NCBI GenBank assembly: GCA_001770855.1
Contig: MESE01000044.1
Coordinates: forward strand, 1-39,981
Length of the DNA stretch: 39,981 bases
Direction of reading: 5' to 3'
From: Burkholderiales bacterium RIFCSPLOWO2_02_FULL_57_36
GTDB taxonomy: Bacteria > Pseudomonadota > Gammaproteobacteria > Burkholderiales > Burkholderiaceae_D
This document shows, one piece after another, positions 33,028 through 39,981 of this stretch. The first letter of the stretch is position 1, and the number at the start of each line of letters is the position of its first letter. The notes below the pieces were generated by a model. That model did no database searches, was not told where the DNA came from, and saw only the letters and a list, made by a program, of their open reading frames with translations. Both the position numbers and the translations under genes were made by a program.

Positions 33028-34467
33028 CTAAGGGCGCGTTCCCCCGCCAGGTCCCATAGCGCCAGGTCCCATCGGGCCAGGACCCATGGCGCCAGGCCCC
33101 ATCGGGCTCATGCCGGGGCCGGCAATCGGAGGGGCCATGCCGCCGCCAGGCCCCATGCCGGGACCCATGCCGGGAATACCGCCCAGGCCGGCACCAAAAC
33201 CTCCTGGTTTTTCAGCGGCCGTCTTCGATTGCCTCGCTTCGCCCGCAGGAGACACAGCGAGGAGTTTCCCCCATCGATCAAAGATCTTCATGTCGCCGTC
33301 GCTGCCGCGCATCACGCTGCCGCCGGCTGTTCCGTCAGCGCCGACGGTGACCGATCGGGGAGCTTGGTCGGCGACAGTCAGTTTGTATTTTCCTGGTGGC
33401 AGCTTGTCGAACTTGAAAGCCCCATTCGCGTCCGCCGTCGTAGTACTGACCCACCTTCCCGCGGGCGCACCGGCGCCACCCCCCCCCTCATGTGCTATTT
33501 TTATTAAAAGCTCTAACCTCCCTAAGGGTTTGTTATCCACTGGCCCATCGGGGCGGGGGGCGGCGCTGTAGGAGGTGAGGCCGCCTGCGGCCGCTTGATC
33601 CGAGATGCCCGCTTTTCCATCTCCGCCAGTTGGAGCGGTTCCTCTTGTTGTCGGGCGCGGCGACTCGTTCTCAGCAATCTTGAAGCCTTGCTGCTCCGGA
33701 TCTTTGGCGCCTGCCTCCTTTATCGCAATGTCCGGGGTGCCGCCGCCAAGTACGAAGGGCTGGCCTATCACTACCCCCGGGGTGCCGCCGCCGGGCACGA
33801 AGGGCTGGCCTATCGTTACTGCTCGAGGCAGTACATCGACCGGCGGCGTCACGGCAGCACCTGGGCGCTTGATGTTGGATCGGGTCGTGTTGATCGGTGC
33901 GCCGGGTAACTCCTCCGGGGATTGATTGCCGATTATCTCGACGATCTTGATGCCATGCACTATATCCGTGTCGTCCCATATTCCCGGGGAAACGCCCTTG
34001 CCGCTGACGACGATCGATGCGCTGCCGTCGCTGTTCTTGTTCAACACGCCGCTGATGCTGCGATTTGCGCCAACGGTGATCGTTTTTACGTGCTGGCCGG
34101 CTAAAGACAGGTCATACTCTTCTCCCGCATTCAGACCCGTGACTTGATAAGTCCCATCCAACAAATCTGTTTTAGTAACAGCAATACTCCCAGGACATCC
34201 TGGACGAACGGGATTGCATTTCTTCCTTACGATGATGTCGACGCCGGGAATGGGTTTGCTGGCTGTTGGCAAGTCCGAGCCTGGTGGAAGAGGAGCAGTC
34301 CCGCGCACGACGAGGACGATCGTGCCGGCGGGTACTTGGCGCTCGAGCGCCATCGCCGCCGATCCCAAAAACGCCAAAGCCAGGCCCACGGCGAGAGCGC
34401 GTGCTGCGCGCGATCGCATCACGTTTCTTCCTGTGGCGCTTACGCTGCGGCCATGTCGATCATTCAT
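33028..34467 (-). CDS. Exported protein with SdrD B-like repeats and Gly/Pro/Met-rich tail
   Basis: About 479 residues from the ATG at 34467 with GAGGAG upstream. Signal peptide/TM: RSRAARALAVGLALAFLGSAAMA. Two carboxypeptidase-regulatory/SdrD B-like modules: one near the start (TYQVTGLNAGEEYDLSLAG, TITVGANRSISG) and one later (DANGAFKFDKLPPGKYKLTV, SVTVGADGTAGGSV). Between them is a tandem IGQPFV(P/L)GGGTP repeat. The last 60 residues are low complexity (MGPGAMGPGPMGPG and similar). No enzyme motif. It is the third gene of a unit with the Gly-rich protein and the outer membrane barrel. A surface or matrix structural role is plausible. Confidence 0.7.
   Translation of the reverse strand: MNDRHGRSVSATGRNVMRSRAARALAVGLALAFLGSAAMALERQVPAGTIVLVVRGTAPLPPGSDLPTASKPIPGVDIIVRKKCNPVRPGCPGSIAVTKTDLLDGTYQVTGLNAGEEYDLSLAGQHVKTITVGANRSISGVLNKNSDGSASIVVSGKGVSPGIWDDTDIVHGIKIVEIIGNQSPEELPGAPINTTRSNIKRPGAAVTPPVDVLPRAVTIGQPFVPGGGTPGVVIGQPFVLGGGTPDIAIKEAGAKDPEQQGFKIAENESPRPTTRGTAPTGGDGKAGISDQAAAGGLTSYSAAPRPDGPVDNKPLGRLELLIKIAHEGGGGAGAPAGRWVSTTTADANGAFKFDKLPPGKYKLTVADQAPRSVTVGADGTAGGSVMRGSDGDMKIFDRWGKLLAVSPAGEARQSKTAAEKPGGFGAGLGGIPGMGPGMGPGGGMAPPIAGPGMSPMGPGAMGPGPMGPGAMGPGGGTRP
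33045..33185. repeat. Coding microrepeats for the MGPG tail
   Basis: Short units of about 12-15 bases (variants of GGCCAGGNCCCAT) encode the repeated M-G-P-G residues. Such tracts vary in number by slippage. This is a coding repeat, not a CRISPR. Confidence 0.7.
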
Positions 34468-34581
34468 TTTTTGCTCCTCGTTGAGTTGGCGCGGGCGGCG
34501 CTCCGAATGAATCGCCGACAAGTCCTTCAGCCCTACTGCTGGTTGCCGGCGCTTCCGTTGAGCGCCGCCACGCCAGGAACG

Positions 34582-34902
34582 CTAGTTCGGCCCCATCGCG
34601 CTGCCGCCTGGACTGGACAGGGGGTTCGCAGGCGGCTGCGAGCCAAAGCCGCCACCGAACACCTGGGTGCCCGTGCCGCCGTTGCTGGTGAGTGAACCGA
34701 AGCCGTCCGCCAGACTGCTGGCGCTGCCTGGCGCGCCGCCGGGGCCCGCGCCCGTGCCGCTGCCAAAACCGAAGCCGGGCGCCGGCTTGTCCGCTGCCAC
34801 GGCGTTGGCGGGCGGCTTGGCTTCAGGCTTATCCGCGGCGGAGGCGGCGCCGACTGAAAGAAAGGCGCAGGCCATTGTGAGCATTATCGGTTTGAGTTTC
34901 AT
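34582..34902 (-). CDS. Small Gly-rich exported protein
   Basis: 106 residues from the ATG at 34902, with AAAGGTG upstream. Signal peptide MKLKPIMLTMACAFLSVGAASA. The mature part is short of any fold: Lys/Pro/Ala-rich (DKPEAKPPANAVAADKPAPG), then Gly/Ser/Phe repeats (FGFGSGTGAGPGGAPG, FGSLTSNGGTGTQVFGGGFG). Such low-complexity secreted proteins can form fibres or serve as surface material; this is inference. It is the middle gene between the barrel protein and the SdrD-like protein, same strand. Confidence 0.65.
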   Translation of the reverse strand: MKLKPIMLTMACAFLSVGAASAADKPEAKPPANAVAADKPAPGFGFGSGTGAGPGGAPGSASSLADGFGSLTSNGGTGTQVFGGGFGSQPPANPLSSPGGSAMGPN

Positions 34903-34975
34903 TGCAATCACCTTTGTGGTTCGATTCTCGATGACACGAGACAACAGCCTCCGCATCGCATGGCATGGCTGGGAA

Positions 34976-35761
34976 TCAGTAACTGAAGCTTACGCCGGAC
35001 GAGAAGACATGGTTGGTGTAAGCGGTTCCAGCGAAGTTGGAATCATTGTCCATATACGCGTAGCCGACGTTCAAGTACCAGTTCTTCGCGATCCGCTGCG
35101 AGACCTCGGCGAACAGCGTTTTGGTCTTGGACTTGAATGGCGCGGTGCTCTTGAAATCACGGCTGTTGTGGCTGTAGCCAAGATTGAGGAAGGTGTCCTT
35201 GAACGGCAGATATCCCACGTACACGCCGTAAGTTTGGCCGGTATAGCTGAAGCTTTGGAGATTGGCGTCGTTGTCCTCGTAGTCGGCAACGCCCTTGATC
35301 CATACGCTCTGGCTCAACTGCTTCTTGATTTCAAGCGTCGTGCCGAAGCCGTGGGAATCACGGGTGGACTGCTTGGTATTGCGTTTGAAACCACGTCCCG
35401 TGAGTTGGCCGGACCAGGTCGGAGAAAGTTGCTGATAAAGGCCGGCGCTGGCCGCCAGCATGGAGCTGTCGAGGTTGCCGAACTTGTTGTAGACGGAAGA
35501 CACTGCACCGAGCTGGCCGATGAAATAGCGGGTTTTCGCGGCATCCAACGCCGTGTAGTAGACGACGGAAGTGCTCAAGGACAAGTAGCTGTCGCTGCGC
35601 TGATTGGCCTTGCTCGGCGAATCGGGCGAGCCGTTGACGTTGCTGTCAATGACCAGTTTGGCACCCGCGTTCAGGGTCACTTCGGCCTGCGCAAATCCAG
35701 CAAGGGGGACGAGCGTTCCAGCGAAAAACAGTGAAAGAGCGTGACGGAGACGGAAGCGCAT
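34976..35761 (-). CDS. Outer membrane beta-barrel protein
   Basis: 261 residues from the ATG at 35761, with AAGG upstream; an open extension of 11 codons is unlikely. Signal peptide MRFRLRHALSLFFAGTLVPLAGFAQA. The mature sequence alternates hydrophobic and polar residues throughout (SYLSLSTSVVYYTALD, SGQLTGRGFKRN, TYGVYVGYLPFKDTFLNLGY, WYLNVGYAYMD) and ends GVSFSY with a terminal aromatic, so it is a 10-12 strand outer membrane barrel. It is the first gene of the exported-protein unit. Export or anchoring of the two Gly-rich proteins is possible but unproven. Confidence 0.78.
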   Translation of the reverse strand: MRFRLRHALSLFFAGTLVPLAGFAQAEVTLNAGAKLVIDSNVNGSPDSPSKANQRSDSYLSLSTSVVYYTALDAAKTRYFIGQLGAVSSVYNKFGNLDSSMLAASAGLYQQLSPTWSGQLTGRGFKRNTKQSTRDSHGFGTTLEIKKQLSQSVWIKGVADYEDNDANLQSFSYTGQTYGVYVGYLPFKDTFLNLGYSHNSRDFKSTAPFKSKTKTLFAEVSQRIAKNWYLNVGYAYMDNDSNFAGTAYTNHVFSSGVSFSY

Positions 35762-36027
35762 CGGAATGCCTTGTGATTGGGATATGAGTTGCAATAATTA
35801 CATTTTGTTTACTGCGAGCATGATCACATTAGTCTAAAAGCAAAATTTTGTCGCGAAGAATTGTTGGGCTGCAACGCGGCGGAGCGTACGCCGCCTGTTG
35901 CTTTCCGTAGTTGCGGTCCTGATCAGGACCGCGAAGAGGAGGTCACCCATTAGCCTCCCGCGCAGCGGCTCGCAGCGGGTTGGCGTCTCCACTGTCGCCG
36001 CGAACGCCATCGTGGCGATTATCTTGC
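35762..36027. other. Intergenic region with a 20-bp palindrome
   Basis: No gene is seen on the plus strand. GCGGTCCTGA (35913-35922) and TCAGGACCGC (35923-35932) form a perfect 20-bp palindrome. The region also contains the barrel gene's promoter on the minus strand and runs into the second transposase relic. Confidence 0.5.
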
Positions 36028-36195
36028 TGACGCGCGACACCGACAACCCAAACGCTCTTGCAATGGCTGTCATCGGATGCCTGCCTTCATGACAAGCCAA
36101 CGCAATTGCCGCATTTCAATTTGCGCATTGCTGGAAATATCCATCCAACTGCATTGCCCCGTGCATCTACGGGGGAGGAAAAAGTGGAGACCTCG
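36028..36195 (-). pseudogene. REP-associated transposase 3' fragment, copy 2
   Basis: The minus frame reads DGYFQQCAN, then a TGA stop, then NAAIALACHEGRHPMTAIAR and AFGLSVSRVSKIIA. This is the same C-terminal helix-turn-helix as in copy 1. Here the HTH frame is intact but a nonsense codon and a larger internal deletion are present. The flank CCGTGCATCTACGGG is shared with copy 1. Direct orientation relative to copy 1. Confidence 0.7.
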
Positions 36196-36350
36196 AAATT
36201 TGCGTTCGTCGCATTGAAGATCCGTAAAACGAATTGACAGGGATCCGATGCTGACCCAATGGCACTACGCCACAGCCTATCTTGATTTACAAAAAAACAT
36301 CGATATTCAGGTTACAATGCATGAAACTTCAATGAGGTTCTATTCATTTC

Positions 36351-36956
36351 ATGAATACTACAGTCCAATCCAATCTGCAATCCAAGTCCCAGGCCGGGCT
36401 GGTCACGCGTCTTCGCCCCGGACGTGTATACCGGCGTGAAGACCTGAGCGCATGGTCAGGCAGTGTCGATCGTGATTTGCAGCAACTGGTAGGCGGTGGA
36501 GTTCTGCAAAAGCTGGCGCAAGGTCTTTATTACGCTCCCAGGCAATCCACTTTCGGCACCATGCCACCGGAGGATGAAGAAGTAGTTGGCGCTTTCCTGC
36601 GCGATTCCGATTTTCTGATCTTCAGCCCGAACGCTTACAATTCTTTGGGCGTTGGCACCACCCAGCTCTATAACACGACGTGGGTATACAACCACAAGCG
36701 GCACGGCAGATTCCAATTGGGTAACCGCTCCTATGAATTCCGCAGCAAACCGAAATTTCCGCGTGCCGTAACGCCGGAATTCCTGCTGGTCGACATGCTG
36801 AATAATCTCGACATGCTGGCGGAAGACAAGGACCCTCTATTGGAGCGGGTGCGCAGCCGATTCGCCGAAATGGATCCGAAGCGCCTCAAAAAAGCCATGG
36901 CGGATTACGGTTCGGTTGCGACCCGCAAGCGCACGCGGGACTGGCTGCGTGGCTAA
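36351..36956 (+). CDS. AbiEi-like antitoxin (DUF6088)
   Basis: 201 residues. Winged-helix start (VTRLRPGRVYRREDLSAWSG, then LQQLVGGGVLQKLAQGLYY), then the AbiEi C-terminal region (FLIFSPNAYNSLGVGTTQL, VYNHKRHGRFQLGNRSYEF). These proteins repress their own operon and neutralise the AbiEii nucleotidyltransferase toxin. The ATG overlaps a small dyad (ATTCAT 36342-36347, ATGAAT 36351-36356) that may be an operator. The stop overlaps the toxin's GTG by eight bases. Confidence 0.88.
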   Translation: MNTTVQSNLQSKSQAGLVTRLRPGRVYRREDLSAWSGSVDRDLQQLVGGGVLQKLAQGLYYAPRQSTFGTMPPEDEEVVGAFLRDSDFLIFSPNAYNSLGVGTTQLYNTTWVYNHKRHGRFQLGNRSYEFRSKPKFPRAVTPEFLLVDMLNNLDMLAEDKDPLLERVRSRFAEMDPKRLKKAMADYGSVATRKRTRDWLRG

Positions 36957-37917
36957 GAAAATCTCTTTCCTGCATGAACGCGAAGATTTCGGCGACCTGC
37001 TGCGCGTCGTAGCTGACAAGCTGTCGATCGAACCCGTGCTGGTTGAAAAAGACTATTGGCTGATGCACTGCCTGTGGGGACTGCAGCAACCGATGGGCAA
37101 GCAACCCCGGTTGCACTTTGAACTCAAGGGCGGCACTTCGCTCTCCAAGGGCTTTCGCATCATCGACCGCTTTTCCGAAGACATCGACATCCACATCGAA
37201 CCGCCCGCGGAACTGGAAGTAAAAACCGGCAAAAACCAGGACAAGCCAGCTCATGTCGCATCGCGCAGCCGGTTTTATGACTGGCTTACCGAGGTCATCC
37301 GAATTCCCGGCATCGAGGCCGTACAGCGCGATACTGAATTCGATGACGCCAAACTGCGCAGTGCCGGCATTCGCCTGATTTATCCAACACGGCTTGCATC
37401 GCTCGCAGGTGTCAAGCCGGGCATTCTGCTTGAACTGGGTTTTGACGATACGGCGCCGAACATACCCTGCACCATTTCATCCTGGGCATGGGACACGGCA
37501 TCATCAAGCAGCGTCGCGACAATCGACAATCGCACCATCGACATCCCCTGCTATAGCCCCGCTTATACACTGGTGGAAAAGCTGCAGACGATCTCCACCA
37601 AGTTCCGGCTGCAGCAGGCGCAAGGTGGATTTCCGCGCAATTTCCTGCGCCATTATTACGACATCTATTGCCTGCTCGATGATCCGTCGGTGCAGATGTT
37701 CATTGGCACGCCGGAATACGCGAAACGAAAGATTCAACGTTTCCGCGCGGGAGACAATCTCGACATTGCAAGCAATGAAGCGTTTGCATTATCGGATTCT
37801 GCGACGCGAAAACTGTTTGAAGCCGAGTACCTGAAGACTGCGGCGCTCTACTACAAAGGGCAGGTTCCATTTGCCGATATCCTGGAACGCATCAAGGAGA
37901 ATCTAGGCAGGCTTTAG
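36949..37917 (+). CDS. AbiEii/AbiGii family nucleotidyltransferase toxin
   Basis: 322 residues from the GTG at 36949, which overlaps the antitoxin stop; the ORF is open 11 codons earlier but inside the antitoxin. The nucleotidyltransferase signature is clear: HFELKGGTSLSKGF, then DRFSEDIDIHIE with the two catalytic Asp. VEKDYWLMHCLWGL precedes it, and PAYTLVEKLQTISTKFRLQQ and RHYYDIYCLLDDP follow, as expected for the AbiEii fold. These enzymes transfer nucleotides to tRNA or other targets and arrest growth during phage infection. Complete and probably active. Part of the 32-38 kb island. Confidence 0.9.
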   Translation: MAKKISFLHEREDFGDLLRVVADKLSIEPVLVEKDYWLMHCLWGLQQPMGKQPRLHFELKGGTSLSKGFRIIDRFSEDIDIHIEPPAELEVKTGKNQDKPAHVASRSRFYDWLTEVIRIPGIEAVQRDTEFDDAKLRSAGIRLIYPTRLASLAGVKPGILLELGFDDTAPNIPCTISSWAWDTASSSSVATIDNRTIDIPCYSPAYTLVEKLQTISTKFRLQQAQGGFPRNFLRHYYDIYCLLDDPSVQMFIGTPEYAKRKIQRFRAGDNLDIASNEAFALSDSATRKLFEAEYLKTAALYYKGQVPFADILERIKENLGRL

Positions 37918-37930
37918 CGCGAAGAATCAA

Positions 37931-37981
37931 AAGGGCCAGCTTTACTTCACTGGAAAGAGAGGCGATGTTGACCATTTTGAG
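37931..37981. repeat. ~50-bp repeat, right copy
   Basis: CAGCTTTACTTCACTG is repeated from 31998, followed by GAAAGAGAGGCGATGTTGACC and ATTTTGA. Same orientation as the left copy. It lies 13 bases after the toxin stop. The remaining sequence up to 38090 shows no gene. Confidence 0.65.
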
Positions 37982-38097
37982 TACTGACATTTTTGACTAC
38001 TGCGGCGATATCCCATAAATGATGGATGGTATTGCTGAAAAAGGTCTGATAAGCCCCGAATGGCGTCCAACGGCGGCAAGGTCAAGATGTGATTACT

Positions 38098-38124
38098 CAT
38101 GCGTAAAACGCATGCAAAGCATGC
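38098..38124. promoter_or_regulatory. Overlapping palindromes upstream of the MFS gene
   Basis: CATGCGT (38098-38104), AAA, ACGCATG (38108-38114) is perfect. GCATGC (38110-38115), AAA, GCATGC (38119-38124) overlaps it. They are likely operators in the MFS promoter region, with the regulator unknown. Confidence 0.5.
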
Positions 38125-38181
38125 ATAAACTGCGTTTGTACATATCTAATCTATCTATAGAATTCAAGGCGTAAAACCATT

Positions 38182-38210
38182 TGCCAACATGAACTGAATA
38201 CATGTTGGCA
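38182..38210. promoter_or_regulatory. Perfect 10-bp inverted repeat near the MFS start
   Basis: TGCCAACATG (38182-38191) and CATGTTGGCA (38201-38210) with a 9-base spacer, ending 29 bases before the ATG. It may be an operator, or a leader hairpin in the mRNA. Confidence 0.55.
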
Positions 38211-38239
38211 GAGGGGTAGATCGTTACGCGGAGAAGTAA

Positions 38240-39463
38240 ATGAACAGTACCTGGAACACACCGTTGGGCATTGTGTCCGGCGCGCAATCCCTGGCTGCGC
38301 GCCGACCGTTTTTGACGGCGTTCGCTTTATCATTGGGCGCGGCGATCTCGCTCGGGCTATCGCGCTTTTCCTACGCGTTGCTGTTGCCACCCATGCGCGC
38401 TGACCTGGGCTGGACTTACCTGTTGTCCGGTTCGATGAATACGGGGAACGCATTCGGCTATTTTGTCGGTGCGCTCATTACACCTGCTCTCATGAGGCGC
38501 TGCGGCGCGCAGACAGCCTTGGTCGGGGGGGCGGTACTGGCCGGCGTGTTCATGATGTTGTCCGGCTTGGTGGTGAATGCCGATCTGCTGATTTTGCAGC
38601 GCGTGTTGGCCGGCATTGCAAGCGCCTTCATTTTTATTTCCGGTGGCGTGCTGGCGGCGCGGCTGAGTTTGCTGCATCCGGATCGCGCCGGCCTGCTGAT
38701 CGGCATCTATTACGGTGGCACCGGCTTCGGTATCGTGCTATCGGCTTTGCTGGTGCCCCTCGCGTTGGCCGCTGCCAACGCCCATGGCGCGGCGCATGCG
38801 TGGCAATGGGCTTGGGTCGCGCTTGGCGCCGTTTGTCTGGTGGCGACGCTGGCGATGGCGCTGCCGTCGCGTCACATCGACGGCGCACCTTCGGCACCGA
38901 GCGCGCACGGAAACTTTCGGCTCAGGCCTTTCGTGTTTGGATTAGCCGGATATTTGATGTTTGGCGTCGGCTATATCGGTTACATGACGTTCGTGATTGC
39001 CTTGCTGAAGGAGCAAGGCATGGGCGCCGGCACAATCACCTTGTTCTATTCGGTTTTGGGATTGGCTGTGATGGCATCGTCGCGGATATGGGCTCGTATG
39101 CTGGACCGATTCAAAGGCGGTCAGTCAATGGCAATTTTAAATGGCCTGCTGGGCCTAGCGACTATTTTGCCGGCGTTGACAGCCGCGCCGCTACTCGTGT
39201 TCGCGTCGGGTTTGCTGTTCGGCGCGATTTTTCTATCGGTGGTTGCCTCCACCACCGCATTGGTGCGCCACAACTTGCCGCACCACGCGTGGTCGTCCGG
39301 AATCAGCGCTTTCACGACGGTTTTCGCATTTGGCCAAATCATCGGTCCTTCTGTGATTGGATGGATCGCCGACGGTCCGGGCGGTTTGCAACGCGGGCTG
39401 ATATTTTCGGCGTTGGCACTATTTGTCGGGGCGATATTGGCATCGCGTCAACCGGCCTTGTAG
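38240..39463 (+). CDS. YbfB/YjiJ family MFS transporter
   Basis: 407 residues, with GGAG five bases before the ATG. Twelve membrane segments can be traced, starting with FLTAFALSLGAAISLGLSRF and ALLLPPMRADLGWTYLLSGS, whose R-F-x-Y-A-L-L-L-P-x-M motif is typical of the YbfB/YjiJ group. Other segments: NTGNAFGYFVGALI, LAGVFMMLSGLVV, GFGIVLSALLVPLAL, LFGAIFLSVVASTTAL and AFTTVFAFGQIIGPSVIG. The family's substrates are mostly unknown (uptake or export of small metabolites or drugs). Monocistronic, ending at a terminator. Confidence 0.9.
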   Translation: MNSTWNTPLGIVSGAQSLAARRPFLTAFALSLGAAISLGLSRFSYALLLPPMRADLGWTYLLSGSMNTGNAFGYFVGALITPALMRRCGAQTALVGGAVLAGVFMMLSGLVVNADLLILQRVLAGIASAFIFISGGVLAARLSLLHPDRAGLLIGIYYGGTGFGIVLSALLVPLALAAANAHGAAHAWQWAWVALGAVCLVATLAMALPSRHIDGAPSAPSAHGNFRLRPFVFGLAGYLMFGVGYIGYMTFVIALLKEQGMGAGTITLFYSVLGLAVMASSRIWARMLDRFKGGQSMAILNGLLGLATILPALTAAPLLVFASGLLFGAIFLSVVASTTALVRHNLPHHAWSSGISAFTTVFAFGQIIGPSVIGWIADGPGGLQRGLIFSALALFVGAILASRQPAL

Positions 39464-39585
39464 AACCACAGGTAAATGCGCCGTCGCGCGGGCTCCTGGA
39501 GACAGGAGTTAAATGGGCAAGGTTCGGATGTTTTGGATGAATAAAAAAATCAGCATCGTTATAAGTATATGAAGATCGAATCCGG

Positions 39586-39609
39586 AGCCCCGCTTGCGCG
39601 GGGCTTTTT
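39586..39609 (+). terminator. Intrinsic terminator after the MFS gene
   Basis: AGCCCCGC (39586-39593), TTGC loop, GCGGGGCT (39598-39605), then four more Ts. Perfect 8-bp GC-rich stem. Confidence 0.88.
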
Positions 39610-39981
39610 GTATCTGGCGGTGGAGGCAGTCCGCTGCAAACCCATCTCCGGGATACTTTTCCGTATAACTGGGAAATTTACAGGGAATCGATTAGATTTA
39701 TCCCGCGAAATGCTCTCCGCGAACGCTCAAAGCCGCACCAGCGCTTGCGTTTCGGCCTTTCAAGCGAAAAGCAAAGGCATTCGAACAGGGAATTAAACCG
39801 GAGTTTGCAGGGAATTATTCAGTTTTTATCGGCAGCTCGAATCCTCTTTTGGAATTCGAACTGCCGATAATGAACCAAATAGCAGTAACTTTAAAACGTA
39901 AGCGTCTTCTGAGTACCGTCTGGACGCTGAGTTCGATCTGACGCACGATAGTGTCCGCCATTTGATAGCGGACACCATGCT
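39610..39981. other. No gene seen; two inverted repeats
   Basis: The end of the window has no convincing ORF. It contains a long hairpin: TTATCGGCAGCTCGAATCC (39826-39844) pairs nearly perfectly with 39851-39870 (one mismatch and one bulge). GTGTCCGC (39951-39958) and GCGGACAC (39968-39975) form a perfect 8-bp dyad with a 9-base spacer. The dyad could be the operator of a gene just beyond the window. Confidence 0.5.

Noticed and set aside
33045..33185. Short tandem DNA repeats that could suggest a CRISPR array
   Set aside because: The units are 12-15 bases without spacers and encode the MGPG tail of the exported protein.
38800..39540. 246-codon plus-strand frame inside the MFS gene
   Set aside because: It is a +1/+2 shadow of a membrane transporter whose own frame shows 12 membrane segments.
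39569..39796. 75-codon ORF after the MFS gene
   Set aside because: It begins inside the terminator stem, has no ribosome-binding site and shows no family resemblance.

Overview
The window looks like a chromosomal segment of a betaproteobacterium, most likely Burkholderiales and probably close to Oxalobacteraceae. This is judged from the Hfq sequence, the trimeric-type porin, the DUF3182 gene, the PAS/GAF/GGDEF/EAL architecture, the CTGT-N8-ACAG LexA-type box and the general codon use. It is a mixture of housekeeping genes and accessory islands. No rRNA, tRNA or CRISPR array was seen.

Layout. 0-5 kb: a gene start cut by the left edge, a secreted six-cysteine protein, a DUF3182/alpha-beta hydrolase pair, a conserved hypothetical gene, a stand-alone Hfq behind a LexA-type box and ahead of a strong terminator, a DTW-domain tRNA modification enzyme and a small membrane protein. 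5-12 kb (minus strand): a Nudix/metallo-beta-lactamase fusion, then a porin - PstS-like protein - membrane GGDEF/EAL protein operon closed by a terminator. 12.5-16 kb: a TetR regulator beside a long aldehyde dehydrogenase. A 22-bp perfect dyad upstream of the dehydrogenase is a candidate operator, and copies of a dispersed hairpin repeat flank the gene. 16-22.5 kb: a lipoprotein hydrolase, a Kazal-like lipoprotein, an 850-residue DUF4157 (HEAWH) protein with a large uncharacterised C-terminal region, and a DUF6933 protein. 22.5-24.3 kb: phosphofructokinase and a CopD-like membrane protein.

24.3-29.8 kb: a 154-bp inverted-repeat element, a 49-codon ORF overlapping kaiC by ATGA, a kaiC-kaiB pair without kaiA, a possible DUF2591 protein and a CPA2 cation/proton antiporter. 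29.9-32 kb: two tautomerase genes, one fused to glyoxalase I, separated by a strong hairpin and divergent from a TetR regulator with palindromic operators. 32-38 kb: an island-like stretch between two copies of a ~50-bp repeat. It holds a His/Gly-rich lipoprotein, two decayed 3' fragments of the same REP-associated transposase, a three-gene exported-protein operon (outer-membrane barrel, small Gly-rich protein, SdrD-B-like Gly/Pro/Met-rich protein) and an AbiE-type toxin-antitoxin pair. 38.2-39.5 kb: a YbfB/YjiJ-type MFS transporter behind several palindromes and followed by a terminator.

The best candidates for undescribed biology are the DUF4157 protein with its glycosyltransferase-like C-terminus next to a protease-inhibitor-like lipoprotein, the exported three-gene operon bracketed by transposase relics, the tautomerase-glyoxalase fusion, the KaiC homologue that keeps its Ser-Thr phosphosite pair but has lost the CII catalytic glutamates, and the covarying dispersed hairpin family. 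All names rest on reading the translations and recalling families; no database search was possible.
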